Positions 24,299 through 33,623 of a DNA stretch of 64,000 nt are shown here, piece after piece. The stretch spans positions 1,116,001 through 1,180,000 of the forward strand of contig NZ_CP033926.1 of NCBI RefSeq assembly GCF_003815775.1, read 5' to 3'. Made by a program: the position numbers and the translations under genes. Numbering within the stretch: position 1 is the stretch's first letter; each line of letters opens with the position of its first letter. The DNA is from Chryseobacterium joostei (GTDB lineage Bacteria; Bacteroidota; Bacteroidia; Flavobacteriales; Weeksellaceae). The notes under the pieces were generated by a model. That model did not search any database. It was not told where the DNA came from and saw only the letters and a list, made by a program, of their open reading frames with translations.

Positions 24299-24715
24299 TC
24301 AGTTTAAAATGAGGGTAATATTAGAATGAGACTGAATAATTTCGATTAGGATATCAAACAGCGTTTGCCCTTTTCCTGCCATCAAGTCATCCAGTTTTTG
24401 CTGAATCAGTTCTCTATTAAAAGGCTTTCCCTGTCTGATTTTATTCTCATAGAATTCTTGAGTAGTCTTAAACCCCAGATCTTCTTCTGACTTTTTAGAT
24501 TCTTTCCAGATGATTTCAATTTCTTCTTTATTTTCAAAGACTCCAAACCCTCCGTAAAGGATATCGTCAAAGCCATCCAAGGTACCTACTTTCCAATCTG
24601 TATCTTTCATTAAGACATCGGAAGCTTCTTCATAGAATCCTGCTAAAGACGAAAAATGACCGCCATTGATGACGATCATTTTTCTTGTATTGTTATTTGA
24701 AGTATTTAAGTCCAT
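24299..24715 (-). CDS. Barstar-family ribonuclease inhibitor-like protein
   Basis: A 138-residue protein that resembles barstar, the intracellular inhibitor of barnase. It shares the opening strand (MIVINGGHFSSLAGFYEE against barstar's VINGEQ...), the key loop LDGFDDILYGG with Asp47 and Asp51 at the positions of barstar Asp35 and Asp39, which block the nuclease active site, and the closing strand NITLILN. It is longer than barstar by about 45 residues because of an insert near 62-100. An inner ATG at 24679 would match barstar's own start better. No barnase-type nuclease gene is nearby. Confidence 0.8.
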   Translation of the reverse strand: MDLNTSNNNTRKMIVINGGHFSSLAGFYEEASDVLMKDTDWKVGTLDGFDDILYGGFGVFENKEEIEIIWKESKKSEEDLGFKTTQEFYENKIRQGKPFNRELIQQKLDDLMAGKGQTLFDILIEIIQSHSNITLILN

Positions 24716-24762
24716 TTGTAATTATTTGTGATGGTTCCTAACATTACTTTTTAAAATATATT

Positions 24763-25464
24763 TCACTTAAAAAGATGGATCAAATATGCCAGTAAAATCA
24801 AACTGTATTTGTAGGTAATAATCCCTAAAAACAGACAAATTAAACTCTTGACATAATTGAAAAGATTCTTTTCTCCAAAAAACTGGCCAATTGCTCCCAC
24901 AAAATAAACTTGAAGTAACAGCACCCCTATCTGAGTTATCATTAACAAGCCTGTTAGCTTTGAAAGCAACAGAAAAAATAAAAGTGCAATAAAAAACACT
25001 CCGAAAACATAGGATAGCAATACAAATATTTCAAATATATTATACCCTTTCTTGTAAAAGAATATCTTGGTCCAAATAGCCATAAAAAAACCAATGATCA
25101 GTGCAGAATATCCGAGGTGAGAATCTATCCATTTATTGATCACTTCAGTATCTAGGTTATGCTCCCATTGCTGTGTTCCACCAAATCCTTTTATATTAAA
25201 AATGAGGACTTCAATATGAAACAAATGAATAATAAAAGTATAAATAACTGCGGCGAAAACCAAAAACACAATTGGTTTTACATATTTTTCACGATTTTCT
25301 CTGAGATATTCTCTTACTGCTTTCCCCGGACGAAGCAAAACTTCTTTAAAGGTAAAAGGAAAGCCTTTGTCAAAGTGTAAAAGGTGTTGTATTTCGTGCG
25401 AAATGTAACTTGCATCTATTCTTTTGATTTCTTTCTTGGTCTCAGAAGAATTTTCTTGGTTCAT
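24763..25464 (-). CDS. DUF3667 membrane protein
   Basis: A 233-residue inner membrane protein. Residues 20-62 carry the DUF3667 pattern (SHEIQHLLHFDKGFPFTFKEVLLRPGKAVREYLRENREKYVKPI). Five hydrophobic segments follow, near residues 64-85, 118-135, 144-168, 172-195 and 208-230. Such proteins are common in Bacteroidota and have no assigned function. The gene lies 47 bases upstream of the barstar-like gene on the same strand, so they may share a transcript. Confidence 0.82.
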   Translation of the reverse strand: MNQENSSETKKEIKRIDASYISHEIQHLLHFDKGFPFTFKEVLLRPGKAVREYLRENREKYVKPIVFLVFAAVIYTFIIHLFHIEVLIFNIKGFGGTQQWEHNLDTEVINKWIDSHLGYSALIIGFFMAIWTKIFFYKKGYNIFEIFVLLSYVFGVFFIALLFFLLLSKLTGLLMITQIGVLLLQVYFVGAIGQFFGEKNLFNYVKSLICLFLGIITYKYSLILLAYLIHLFK

Positions 25465-25534
25465 TGGTTAAAGTTTTGTTTTTTCTAAATGTAATGATGC
25501 AAAAATATGAACTTATTGATTACATATTAAAAAA

Positions 25535-25565
25535 AACCTCACAGAGATTGAAAGTCTGTGAGGTT
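25535..25565 (-). terminator. Terminator of purL
   Basis: A perfect 11-base stem, aacctcacaga/tctgtgaggtt, with a 9-base loop and a T run on the minus strand, 7 bases past the stop. Confidence 0.9.
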
Positions 25566-25572
25566 AATTTTT

Positions 25573-28500
25573 TTATTTGAAGTATTCGACTCCGTTTTTG
25601 AATATGTTGTGATAATTCGCGGTTGGTATATTCTTCATAAGACCCTCTGCAAAGCGCTCCGGGTGTCCCATTCTTCCGTAGATCTTTCCACATGGGCTTG
25701 TGATTCCTTCAATTCCGAATAATGAATTATTAGGGTTGAATGGCATTCCGTGGGCAATGTTTCCATCAAGATCAATGTATTGAGTTGCAATCTGTCCGTT
25801 TTCATATAACTTCTTGATTTCCTCTTCTGAAGCCATGAAACGCCCTTCACCGTGAGAAATAGGAATAGTGAACGTTTGACCTTTCATTCCTTTTAACCAA
25901 GGGCTTTCGTCATTTACAACCCGTACCGTTACCATCTGAGAAATATGTCTTCTGATGGCATTGTGAGCCAAGGTTGGTGAGTTTTCATCCAGATCCTTGA
26001 TTCTTCCATAAGGCAGTAATCCTGATTTAACAAGCGCCTGGAACCCGTTACAGATCCCGATGATCATCCCGTCTCTGTCCAATAATTCATGAACTGCATT
26101 TCTCATTTTTTCGTTTTTCAAAACGTTTACAATGAACTTTGCAGAACCATCTGGCTCATCACCTGCTGAGAAACCTCCTGAGAATGCTAAAATTTGTGAT
26201 GCTCTGATCTCCTCCACCCAAGCATCAATGCTTTCATCCAGCAATTGGTGATTGATATTGATTAAAGGCAGGCTGCTTACAACAGCTCCTTCTTTTTGGA
26301 ATGCATTCAGCGTGTCATATTCACAGTTTGTACCCGGGAATACAGGAGCAAAAACTTTTGGCTGTGCTATTCCGTGTTTTTTAATGATGATATTTCTTGG
26401 ATGGATTGAGTTTGACTTTTCGTCAATTTCCACCGTAATTTTTTCTTTTTCTATTGTTGGGAAAAGGTTTTCGAATGTATTTGTGTAAGCAGATACAAGA
26501 TCCAAAATACTAGATTCAAGACTGTTGATTTTCAAAATTCCTGAATCTTTTACTTCTCCGATCAACTGAAGAACTGTTGAGCTTAATTCTTCTTTTGATT
26601 CAATGATTAAGCTACCGATATTTTTAGCTAATAAAACAGTTTCATCAGCATTGATCTCAGCACCCAATCTGTTTCCGAAACTCATTTTAGCTGCTGCTAC
26701 TGCAACTCCACCCTCTTTCACTATTTTTACAGAAACAATCTTTCCTGACTTGATGTTTTCAAAGATGAATTCATATACTTCTTTTAATGCATCATAATTC
26801 GGAAGACCACTTTCCTGAGCGATATGATTGAAGAAGTATAACTTGTTCCCCGCCGCTTTAAATTCAGGTGAAATGATATTTTGTTTGTCTCCGTTGGCAC
26901 ATGCAAAAGAGATCAAAGTTGGAGGAACATTCAGATCCTGATAGGTTCCACTCATGGAATCTTTACCTCCGATAGCTGCAAGACCAAGGTTGATTTGCGC
27001 ATCATAAGCTCCTAAAAGCGAAGCCAAAGGTTTACCCCATTTTTCAGGAGCCTGACCTAATTTTTCGAAATATTCCTGGAAGCTTAATCTGATATTTTTA
27101 TAATCGCCACCCATAGCAACAATCTTAGCAACACTTTCTACAACAGCATAAGATGCTCCTAATAGCGAGTTTTGCTTTGAAATTTCAGCGTCGAATCCCC
27201 AGCTTGCCAAGGAAACGGTTTTAATATCTTTTGCTCCTAAAATTGGTAGTGTCTGCACACTTCCCTCCATTAAGGTCTGTTGATATTTCCCTCCTAAAGG
27301 CATGGCAACAGTTGTCCCTCCTACTGAAGAGTCGAACATTTCCAATAATCCTTTTTGGGAAGCTACATTTTTATCTTTTAAAATGTTGATGAAGTTTTCT
27401 GCTGTGAATGCTTTCGTTTCTGCTTTTACTTCTCCAAGGTGGTTAATTTTTACTTCCTGAGATTTTGAACATCCGTTGGTATCCAGGAATTCTCTCGAAA
27501 GATCTACAATTTTATCTCCTTTCCAGAACATCTGCATTCTTCCAGAATCTGTTACTTTTGCCACTTCTACAGCAACAATGTTTTCAGCTTCACAGAACTT
27601 AATGAACTTTTCTTTATCTTTTGGATCTACTACAACAGCCATTCTTTCCTGAGATTCGGAAATAGCTAATTCTGTTCCGTTTAATCCTTCATATTTTAAT
27701 GGTAATACATCAAGATTTACTTCCAGAGAGTCTGCAATCTCACCAATTGCTACAGAAACACCACCGGCACCAAAGTCATTTGATTTTTTGATTAATCTTG
27801 TTACTTCAGGGTTTCTGAAAAGTCTTTGGATCTTACGTTCTTCTACTGCATTTCCTTTCTGAACTTCCGAACTCATGGTATGAATAGAAGTCTCGTCCTG
27901 TTCTTTTGAACTTCCGCTTGCACCTCCCACACCATCTCTACCTGTAGCACCACCTAAAATGATGATTGAATCTCCATTTTCAGGTTTTTCACGTCTTACC
28001 CAATCAATAGGAACAGCTCCGGTAACGAAACCTACTTCCATTCTCTTTGCTTTATAGCCTTCGTCATAGATTTCGGAAACCATTGTTGTGGCTAATCCGA
28101 TCTGGTTACCATAAGATGAGTATCCGTTAGCAGCTTGTTTTGTAATTGTTTTTTGAGGTAACTTACCCGGTAACGTTTTATCAACTGATTCTAAAACGTC
28201 TGCAGCACCCGTTAATCTCATCGCCTGGAACACGAAAGATCTTCCGGACAAAGGATCTCTGATTGCTCCTCCCAAACATGTTGATGCTCCTCCGAAAGGT
28301 TCAATTTCTGTCGGGTGATTGTGGGTTTCGTTTTTGAACAATAAATACCAAGGTTCTTTTTTACCATCGTATTCGGCTTCAATCTGGATGGTACATGCAT
28401 TGATCTCATCAGAAATCACAAGGTTATCCAGATTTCCTGTTTTATGGAAGTATTTACCGCATACTGTTGCCAGATCCATTAAAGAGATTGGCTTCAGCTC

Positions 28501-29268
28501 ACGGCCTAAGAATTTTCTTTTTTCGATATAATCATTGAAAATAGTTTCCAATGTATGCTTGAAGTCTCCCTCAAACTGAATGTCTGACAATTCTGTTTCG
28601 AAAGTCGTGTGACGACAGTGATCGCTCCAGTAGGTATCTAATACTTTAAGTTCAGTTTCTGTAGGGTTTCTCTGCTCAGTTTTAAAATAATCCTGAATAA
28701 ACTTCAGATCATCTAAACCTAATGCAAAGCCATGATTGTTATAGAAATTTTCAAGCTCAGCCTCGTTGAAATTGATGAAATTTTCGTGGATCAAAACTTT
28801 TGAAGGGATTTCGTCTGCAGGGATATCCAAAATGGAAAGGTCTTTTTCCTGAGATTCTACTTTGTTGATCAAAAGGTCCTTGATTTTAACAAGATCAGCT
28901 TCAGATACTCCTTCAAATTCGATCAGTTTACCGCTTCTTACTTTTGACTTTTCATTTTCTGTCAGCAAAGCAATACACTGTTGTGCAGAGTCTGCTCTCT
29001 GATCATACTGACCAGGCAAGAATTCCATACTGAAATGGATATTTTTTGCAGGGTTTTCTGTGTGTAAAATATCAGTAACAGGGTCTACGAAGGTGTTGTT
29101 TACCACTTTTTCAAATTCTCCATCATTCAAATTGAAGATGTCATACACATTGTAGACTTTTACCGTTTGAATTGCCGGAACAACCGCTTTTACTTCATCA
29201 AAAATTTTTGGACTTTCAACATCGAAAATTCCTCTTTTTTCTACGAAAATTCTTTTGTTATTAGACAT
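25573..29268 (-). CDS. purL: Phosphoribosylformylglycinamidine synthase, large single-chain form
   Basis: A 1231-residue PurL that makes formylglycinamidine ribonucleotide from FGAR, ATP and glutamine in purine synthesis. Domain order is as in E. coli PurL: an N-terminal PurS-like domain, a linker (LDDLKFIQDYF near 185), two AIR synthase-like halves (KNETHNHPTEIEPFGGASTCLGG near 312-334; GGKDSMSGTYQ in the second half), and a C-terminal glutamine amidotransferase domain from about residue 985. The catalytic Cys1073 is in GICNGFQALV, and the His-Glu pair in GHPERFAEG near the end. No other pur gene is adjacent apart from purB 2.6 kb upstream. Confidence 0.97.
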   Translation of the reverse strand: MSNNKRIFVEKRGIFDVESPKIFDEVKAVVPAIQTVKVYNVYDIFNLNDGEFEKVVNNTFVDPVTDILHTENPAKNIHFSMEFLPGQYDQRADSAQQCIALLTENEKSKVRSGKLIEFEGVSEADLVKIKDLLINKVESQEKDLSILDIPADEIPSKVLIHENFINFNEAELENFYNNHGFALGLDDLKFIQDYFKTEQRNPTETELKVLDTYWSDHCRHTTFETELSDIQFEGDFKHTLETIFNDYIEKRKFLGRELKPISLMDLATVCGKYFHKTGNLDNLVISDEINACTIQIEAEYDGKKEPWYLLFKNETHNHPTEIEPFGGASTCLGGAIRDPLSGRSFVFQAMRLTGAADVLESVDKTLPGKLPQKTITKQAANGYSSYGNQIGLATTMVSEIYDEGYKAKRMEVGFVTGAVPIDWVRREKPENGDSIIILGGATGRDGVGGASGSSKEQDETSIHTMSSEVQKGNAVEERKIQRLFRNPEVTRLIKKSNDFGAGGVSVAIGEIADSLEVNLDVLPLKYEGLNGTELAISESQERMAVVVDPKDKEKFIKFCEAENIVAVEVAKVTDSGRMQMFWKGDKIVDLSREFLDTNGCSKSQEVKINHLGEVKAETKAFTAENFINILKDKNVASQKGLLEMFDSSVGGTTVAMPLGGKYQQTLMEGSVQTLPILGAKDIKTVSLASWGFDAEISKQNSLLGASYAVVESVAKIVAMGGDYKNIRLSFQEYFEKLGQAPEKWGKPLASLLGAYDAQINLGLAAIGGKDSMSGTYQDLNVPPTLISFACANGDKQNIISPEFKAAGNKLYFFNHIAQESGLPNYDALKEVYEFIFENIKSGKIVSVKIVKEGGVAVAAAKMSFGNRLGAEINADETVLLAKNIGSLIIESKEELSSTVLQLIGEVKDSGILKINSLESSILDLVSAYTNTFENLFPTIEKEKITVEIDEKSNSIHPRNIIIKKHGIAQPKVFAPVFPGTNCEYDTLNAFQKEGAVVSSLPLININHQLLDESIDAWVEEIRASQILAFSGGFSAGDEPDGSAKFIVNVLKNEKMRNAVHELLDRDGMIIGICNGFQALVKSGLLPYGRIKDLDENSPTLAHNAIRRHISQMVTVRVVNDESPWLKGMKGQTFTIPISHGEGRFMASEEEIKKLYENGQIATQYIDLDGNIAHGMPFNPNNSLFGIEGITSPCGKIYGRMGHPERFAEGLMKNIPTANYHNIFKNGVEYFK

Positions 29269-29318
29269 TAGATGTCAGATTTTAATATTAGATTTATTTT
29301 TCTTTTTACTTTCTGATT

Positions 29319-29444
29319 TCAGAGCATGCATATCAGATTCCTGTCTACGTTGGTCGCTCTTTTGGGTGTTATCATCCACCCTATAATATTGATTACAAAT
29401 TTAATCTTTTTACTTTCTTTAACCTCAATCTTTTTCCTATAGTT
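29319..29444 (-). pseudogene. Untranslated relic copy of the C-terminus of the preceding serine hydrolase
   Basis: The 41 codons after the stop of the serine hydrolase gene stay in frame to the next TGA at 29319-29321. They resemble the last codons of that gene: KFVINIIGWMITPK against KFVFNKEGWMTTPK, then ATNVD against ASNTD, and NLICML against NLIMTL just before the stop. The repeat period is 138 bases, exactly 46 codons. This looks like an old tandem duplication of the 3' end that became untranslated because the first copy kept its stop. Nothing else fills this gap before purL. Confidence 0.7.
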
Positions 29445-30875
29445 TTACAGGGTCATGATTAAATTATTATTTTCGGTTCCGTCTGTATTGGATGCACTTT
29501 TAGGAGTTGTCATCCATCCTTCTTTATTGAATACAAATTTAAAAGAATAGGTCTTTCCTTTTTCAAATCTGGAGACCGGAACTACCAGTTCAAAGCGGTT
29601 GTTATCTTTTTTGGTCATTTGATATTCTTTATTTTCAGGGTTCCAGTCATTGAAGCTTCCCGCTACAGCCATCGTATTGATAAGACCTGCGTCCAGATTC
29701 TTTGGATGAGTGTAAGAAAAAACAACGTTATTTCCTTTAACTGTATATCCGTATACTTCTTTTTTATTTTTATCTGAGGTGGAAATAAGATCTCCAACTA
29801 GATCCGCCGAAGTATTATAAAGTGCATTAAAGGTTTCAGGTCCATTAATGTTTACAATCATACAAACACCTATATTCAGCTCAGGATATATAGCAAACCA
29901 GGTATTTGTTCCATAAGACCCACCATGCTTAAATCCTACTTTTCCTTTTTCATTAATAAAATTTTGGTCCCAGAAATATCCATACCATGCTTCTTTACTG
30001 TTGCTAATATTTCTTTGTGACTCTTGTGCTACTTTATTTTTTACATCCAGTTCTTCTTTCAAAAATTTCACCATATCTCCTATTGTGGATTTGGTCTTTG
30101 AACCTCCTGAGCCCCATAGATTGCTTTTTGAAACAGGCATCAGACGATAATTGATATGATATCCATTGGCCTGAACCTCATTTTTATCAAGTCCCAGCTT
30201 GGTATGATCCATTCCCAATTTTGAAAATATATTTTCTTTTAAAAGGTTTTCATAGCTTTTTCCGTAGATATTTTCCAGTATCAGGCCTGACATTTCCAGA
30301 CTTAAATTACTGTATTTATATTCTTTACCTGGCTCCATGCTTAATTTGACAGTGGCCAGATCTTTTTTAAAGTCTTCTTTTGTGTATCCTTCGTTAAGCT
30401 TTTCATAAAGAAAAGGGGTCTCATCTGTCATATTTTTCCTTAATTTGTCATCATTAGGAAGATTTCTTGGAAGTGCTGTTTCGTAAGAAATTAAATTTCT
30501 TATTTTTATCGGAACACCATTATATTCTAGGTTAGGGTAAGATCCTTTCAGATATTTTCTAACATCATCATCAAGACTTATTTTACCCTCCAACACTGCC
30601 TGTGCCAATAACTGACCTGTAAAAAGCTTGGTAACAGAGGCTATTTCAAAATAAGTATTATCGTCTGCCTTATTTCCTTTTCCTTTATCGATTTCCCCAT
30701 AATGTCTGGTATAAACTTTACCTTCTTTTAAAATACCGATAGATACAGAATAGGCTCCTGATTTTTGGGCAAGATTTTTAGCATTATCATCTATAGCTGC
30801 ATAAACAGTCTGATCGCTTTGTGCGCTATGTTTTACAAATGCTAAGGCAAATACAAATAATAAAATATTTTTCAT
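29445..30875 (-). CDS. Secreted class C beta-lactamase-family serine hydrolase with a C-terminal glycogen-binding-like domain
   Basis: A 476-residue exported protein with a signal peptide (MKNILLFVFALAFVKHSAQ). The serine hydrolase domain, residues 22-365, has the SxxK motif SVTK at 80-83, YSN at 188-190 and KHG at 316-318, the class C beta-lactamase/DD-peptidase triad. Residues 376-476 form a second domain (NTMAVAGSFNDWNPENKEYQM, then YSFKFVFNKEGWMTTP) that matches the AMPK/CBM48-type glycogen-binding early-set fold. This mix suggests an esterase or peptidase held near a glycan; the substrate is unknown. It lies 14 bases downstream of the WG-repeat protein gene. Confidence 0.85.
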   Translation of the reverse strand: MKNILLFVFALAFVKHSAQSDQTVYAAIDDNAKNLAQKSGAYSVSIGILKEGKVYTRHYGEIDKGKGNKADDNTYFEIASVTKLFTGQLLAQAVLEGKISLDDDVRKYLKGSYPNLEYNGVPIKIRNLISYETALPRNLPNDDKLRKNMTDETPFLYEKLNEGYTKEDFKKDLATVKLSMEPGKEYKYSNLSLEMSGLILENIYGKSYENLLKENIFSKLGMDHTKLGLDKNEVQANGYHINYRLMPVSKSNLWGSGGSKTKSTIGDMVKFLKEELDVKNKVAQESQRNISNSKEAWYGYFWDQNFINEKGKVGFKHGGSYGTNTWFAIYPELNIGVCMIVNINGPETFNALYNTSADLVGDLISTSDKNKKEVYGYTVKGNNVVFSYTHPKNLDAGLINTMAVAGSFNDWNPENKEYQMTKKDNNRFELVVPVSRFEKGKTYSFKFVFNKEGWMTTPKSASNTDGTENNNLIMTL

Positions 30876-30889
30876 GGTATGGGTTGTTA

Positions 30890-31855
30890 TTAGTTGACAA
30901 ATTTATTCGGATTATCCGGATGTTCTTTTTGAAATTGCTTGGCTTCTTTCGCTTCATTTTTCAACCATTCTTTAAAAGGAGTTTTTTTATCCTCTCCATC
31001 CAATGAATAGTATGTTTTGCCATCTTCTGAAACCAAAAACTTGTACTGGTAGGATAATGTTATATCTATTTTTCTATAATCATAGGTATTCACCTGATAA
31101 TAGGGAAAATTCTCCTTTGGTTTTTCTACAATCTCAAAAAACAGTTTTTTCTGATCTTCAGACAGCTTATTGTAAAGATTGACATAATAAAGGTCTGAAA
31201 GCATTTTATTTTGTTTTTCAAAGAACTGCAGAATATCCTTTTCTTTTTGGTTGTATTGAAATGGATATGGGTAAAACTCCCCATTAATTTCTAAATCTTT
31301 TCCTGAGTGTCTTGCAAGAGGCTGAACTGTTTCTCCTTTGGCATTCATCACTCCCCATTTACCTCCTACCACTTCCTTATAGCCATCCTCTCCTTTTTTC
31401 CATTGGCATCCATCACAGAAAGAAGCATACCCAAAAATGAAGAATGTAGCAAAGTCATGATTGGGTTCAATAACGATTTTTCCATTTCTATCTGCAAAGC
31501 CTATCTTTCCGTTTTTTACAAATCGTCTAACGCCTTCAGAAAAATAGTCCGGACCATTGTCATATAAAAATGGGGTATAGAGAAAGTTTCCTTTTCTGTC
31601 ATAGACATATCCCCAAGTATTTTCAACCCATTTTTCGTCTTTTTTCACTCCATCAAAAAGAATGGTTTCTCCTTGTACGGGATCTCCATCTTTAAGGTCT
31701 GAATAAATTTTAAATTGTGCCGGAATAATAATTTCTCCGGACTGTTTTTTTACTCCAACCAAGGAATCTTTGGATTTGAAATATACTAAGCCCTCCTTTT
31801 CCTGAGAAAAAGAAATCATCGGAATGAATAAAATGGTAATTAGCAGATATTTCAT
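30890..31855 (-). CDS. Secreted WG-repeat protein
   Basis: A 321-residue exported protein starting at ATG 31855 (MKYLLITILFIPMISFSQ, a good signal peptide). A longer frame would begin with TTG inside the purB terminator hairpin, so I reject it. The mature part has WG-type beta repeats: SLVGVKKQSGEIIIPAQF, TWGYVYDRKGNFLYTP, KIGFADRNGKIVIEP and KWGVMNAKGETVQP, about residues 30-185. A Lys/Glu-rich helical region follows. WG repeats are usually taken as binding modules. It is 14 bases upstream of the serine hydrolase gene, so the two are probably one operon. Confidence 0.8.
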   Translation of the reverse strand: MKYLLITILFIPMISFSQEKEGLVYFKSKDSLVGVKKQSGEIIIPAQFKIYSDLKDGDPVQGETILFDGVKKDEKWVENTWGYVYDRKGNFLYTPFLYDNGPDYFSEGVRRFVKNGKIGFADRNGKIVIEPNHDFATFFIFGYASFCDGCQWKKGEDGYKEVVGGKWGVMNAKGETVQPLARHSGKDLEINGEFYPYPFQYNQKEKDILQFFEKQNKMLSDLYYVNLYNKLSEDQKKLFFEIVEKPKENFPYYQVNTYDYRKIDITLSYQYKFLVSEDGKTYYSLDGEDKKTPFKEWLKNEAKEAKQFQKEHPDNPNKFVN

Positions 31856-31875
31856 AAGAATTGAGGTGAAAAAAA

Positions 31876-31900
31876 ATATGCAGCCCAAAAGACTGCATAT
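31876..31900 (-). terminator. Terminator of purB
   Basis: A perfect 8-base stem, atatgcag/ctgcatat, with a 9-base loop and a T run on the minus strand, beginning 6 bases past the purB stop. Confidence 0.85.
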
Positions 31901-31905
31901 CGTTT

Positions 31906-33333
31906 TTATACTTTAAGATCAGCTTCCAATCCTATTAAATCTTTATTCTGGTCCAGAATCGGCTGTACTTCATTTTTGATGAACTCTTCCGTCTGAATCG
32001 GTGCGAAACCGATAAAGTTTTTCGGATCTAAAACTTCTTTTAATTTTGATTTATCTAATTTTAAAGAATCATCGTTTAAGATTCTTTCGATAAGGTCGTT
32101 TTCTTTTCCTTCTTCCTTTACTTTCTTGGAAGCTTCCATAGAATGAACTCTGATCACTTCGTGAATTTCCTGACGGTCACCACCAGCCTTCACTTCTTCC
32201 ATGATAATATATTCTGTTGCCATGAAAGGAAGTTCTTCTTCAATGTGCTTGTTGATTCTGTTTGGATATACTACAATTCCGTTCATAATATTGTTCCAGA
32301 TCAATAAGATGGCATCCACTGCCAGAAACGCCTGTGGAATGGTTAATCTCTTGTTTGCAGAGTCATCCAGTGTTCTTTCAAACCACTGTGTAGAAGCTAC
32401 CATTGCTGAACTTGTCGTTAAAGACATTACATATTTTGCCAATGCTCCAATTCTTTCACTTCTCATTGGGTTACGCTTGTATGCCATGGCAGATGAACCG
32501 ATCTGGTTTTTCTCGAACGGTTCTTCAATTTCCTTAAGATTTTGAAGTAAACGTAAATCGTTTGTGAATTTGTGAGCAGACTGAGCAATGTTTCCTAATA
32601 AGGCAACAACCTTAGCATCAATTTTTCTGTCGTAGGTTTGTCCGGAAACTCCGAAAACTTTTTCAAAACCGAATCTTTTTGAAAGTTCTTTATCTAAGTG
32701 TTTTACTTTAGAATAATCACCATTGAAAAGCTCAAGGAAACTTGCAGCCGTTCCTGTAGTTCCTTTCACTCCTCTGAAACGAAGAGTTTCAAGGAAGAAA
32801 TCAAGCTCTTCGATGTCAAGAACCAAACTCTGTAACCAAAGCGTAGCTCTCTTCCCCACCGTTGTTAACTGAGCTGGCTGAAAGTGAGTGAATCCTAAAG
32901 TTGGAAGATCTTTATATTGAATGGCAAAATCTGCCAAGTTCTTCATTACGTTAACTAACTTTTTCTTTAGAATTAAAAGTCCGTCACGAATTTGAATTAA
33001 ATCTGTATTGTCTCCTACAAAAGCTGAAGTAGCTCCTAAGTGTATAATTCCCTTTGCTGATGGTGCCACATCTCCATAAGTATGAACGTGAGCCATTACA
33101 TCATGACGGAATTTCTTTTCGTATTCTGCTGCTTTATCAAAATCGATATTTTCAGCATTAGCCTTTAATTCAGCGATTTGCTCGTCTGTAATTTCAAGAC
33201 CCAGGTCTTTTTCGATCTCTGCTAAAGCGATCCAAAGCTTTCTCCAGGTACGGAATTTGTTATTATGTGAGAAATTAAACAACATTTCTTCACTGGAATA
33301 GCGCTCTTCCAATGGATTTTTGTAGGAATTCAT
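31906..33333 (-). CDS. purB: Adenylosuccinate lyase
   Basis: A 475-residue lyase that releases fumarate from SAICAR and adenylosuccinate in purine synthesis. The fumarase/aspartase-superfamily signature is GSSAMAYKRNPMRSERIG (near 285-302), with the catalytic Ser in the flexible loop. Other landmarks are the AHVHTYG and GATSAFVGDNTDL segments, which hold the active-site His and substrate-binding residues, and LGFTHFQPAQLTTVGKRA. The length fits the Bacteroidota/eukaryote-like form. The gene stands alone with its own terminator. Confidence 0.97.
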   Translation of the reverse strand: MNSYKNPLEERYSSEEMLFNFSHNNKFRTWRKLWIALAEIEKDLGLEITDEQIAELKANAENIDFDKAAEYEKKFRHDVMAHVHTYGDVAPSAKGIIHLGATSAFVGDNTDLIQIRDGLLILKKKLVNVMKNLADFAIQYKDLPTLGFTHFQPAQLTTVGKRATLWLQSLVLDIEELDFFLETLRFRGVKGTTGTAASFLELFNGDYSKVKHLDKELSKRFGFEKVFGVSGQTYDRKIDAKVVALLGNIAQSAHKFTNDLRLLQNLKEIEEPFEKNQIGSSAMAYKRNPMRSERIGALAKYVMSLTTSSAMVASTQWFERTLDDSANKRLTIPQAFLAVDAILLIWNNIMNGIVVYPNRINKHIEEELPFMATEYIIMEEVKAGGDRQEIHEVIRVHSMEASKKVKEEGKENDLIERILNDDSLKLDKSKLKEVLDPKNFIGFAPIQTEEFIKNEVQPILDQNKDLIGLEADLKV

Positions 33334-33529
33334 TCTTTCTTTTACTTTTTAGATGTACAAAAATACGGTTTTTCAGTGAGAGATGAAAATCTTGCTTTTA
33401 TGATTTTTGTAGTCTTTATTTTCTTTAGAGCCTATGAAAGCTTTCCTATTTTGAAGAGTTTATTAATCTCTATATTAAAAACGTTATATGCCCCTAAATA
33501 TTTACAAATTCTAAAAAATATAAAAAATA

Positions 33530-33550
33530 AAGCCTGACCAATTCAGGCTT
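33530..33550. terminator. Terminator-like hairpin past the secreted protein gene at 33624
   Basis: A perfect 8-base stem, aagcctga/tcaggctt, with a 5-base loop and T-rich flanks on both strands. A weaker hairpin (cattc/gaatg) lies closer to the gene near 33588-33601. Confidence 0.65.
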
Positions 33551-33623
33551 TTTTATGATTACTCACTGCTAAAAAACAAAAAAAAACATTCGTCTGAATG
33601 GCTTTTATATTTTAAGTTATGAT

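Noticed and set aside
31856..31888. Upstream start for the WG-repeat protein
   Set aside because: It would be TTG within the purB terminator hairpin, whereas the ATG at 31855 begins a good signal peptide.
32201..32545. Plus-strand open frame of 114 codons
   Set aside because: Fully antisense to the most conserved part of purB.
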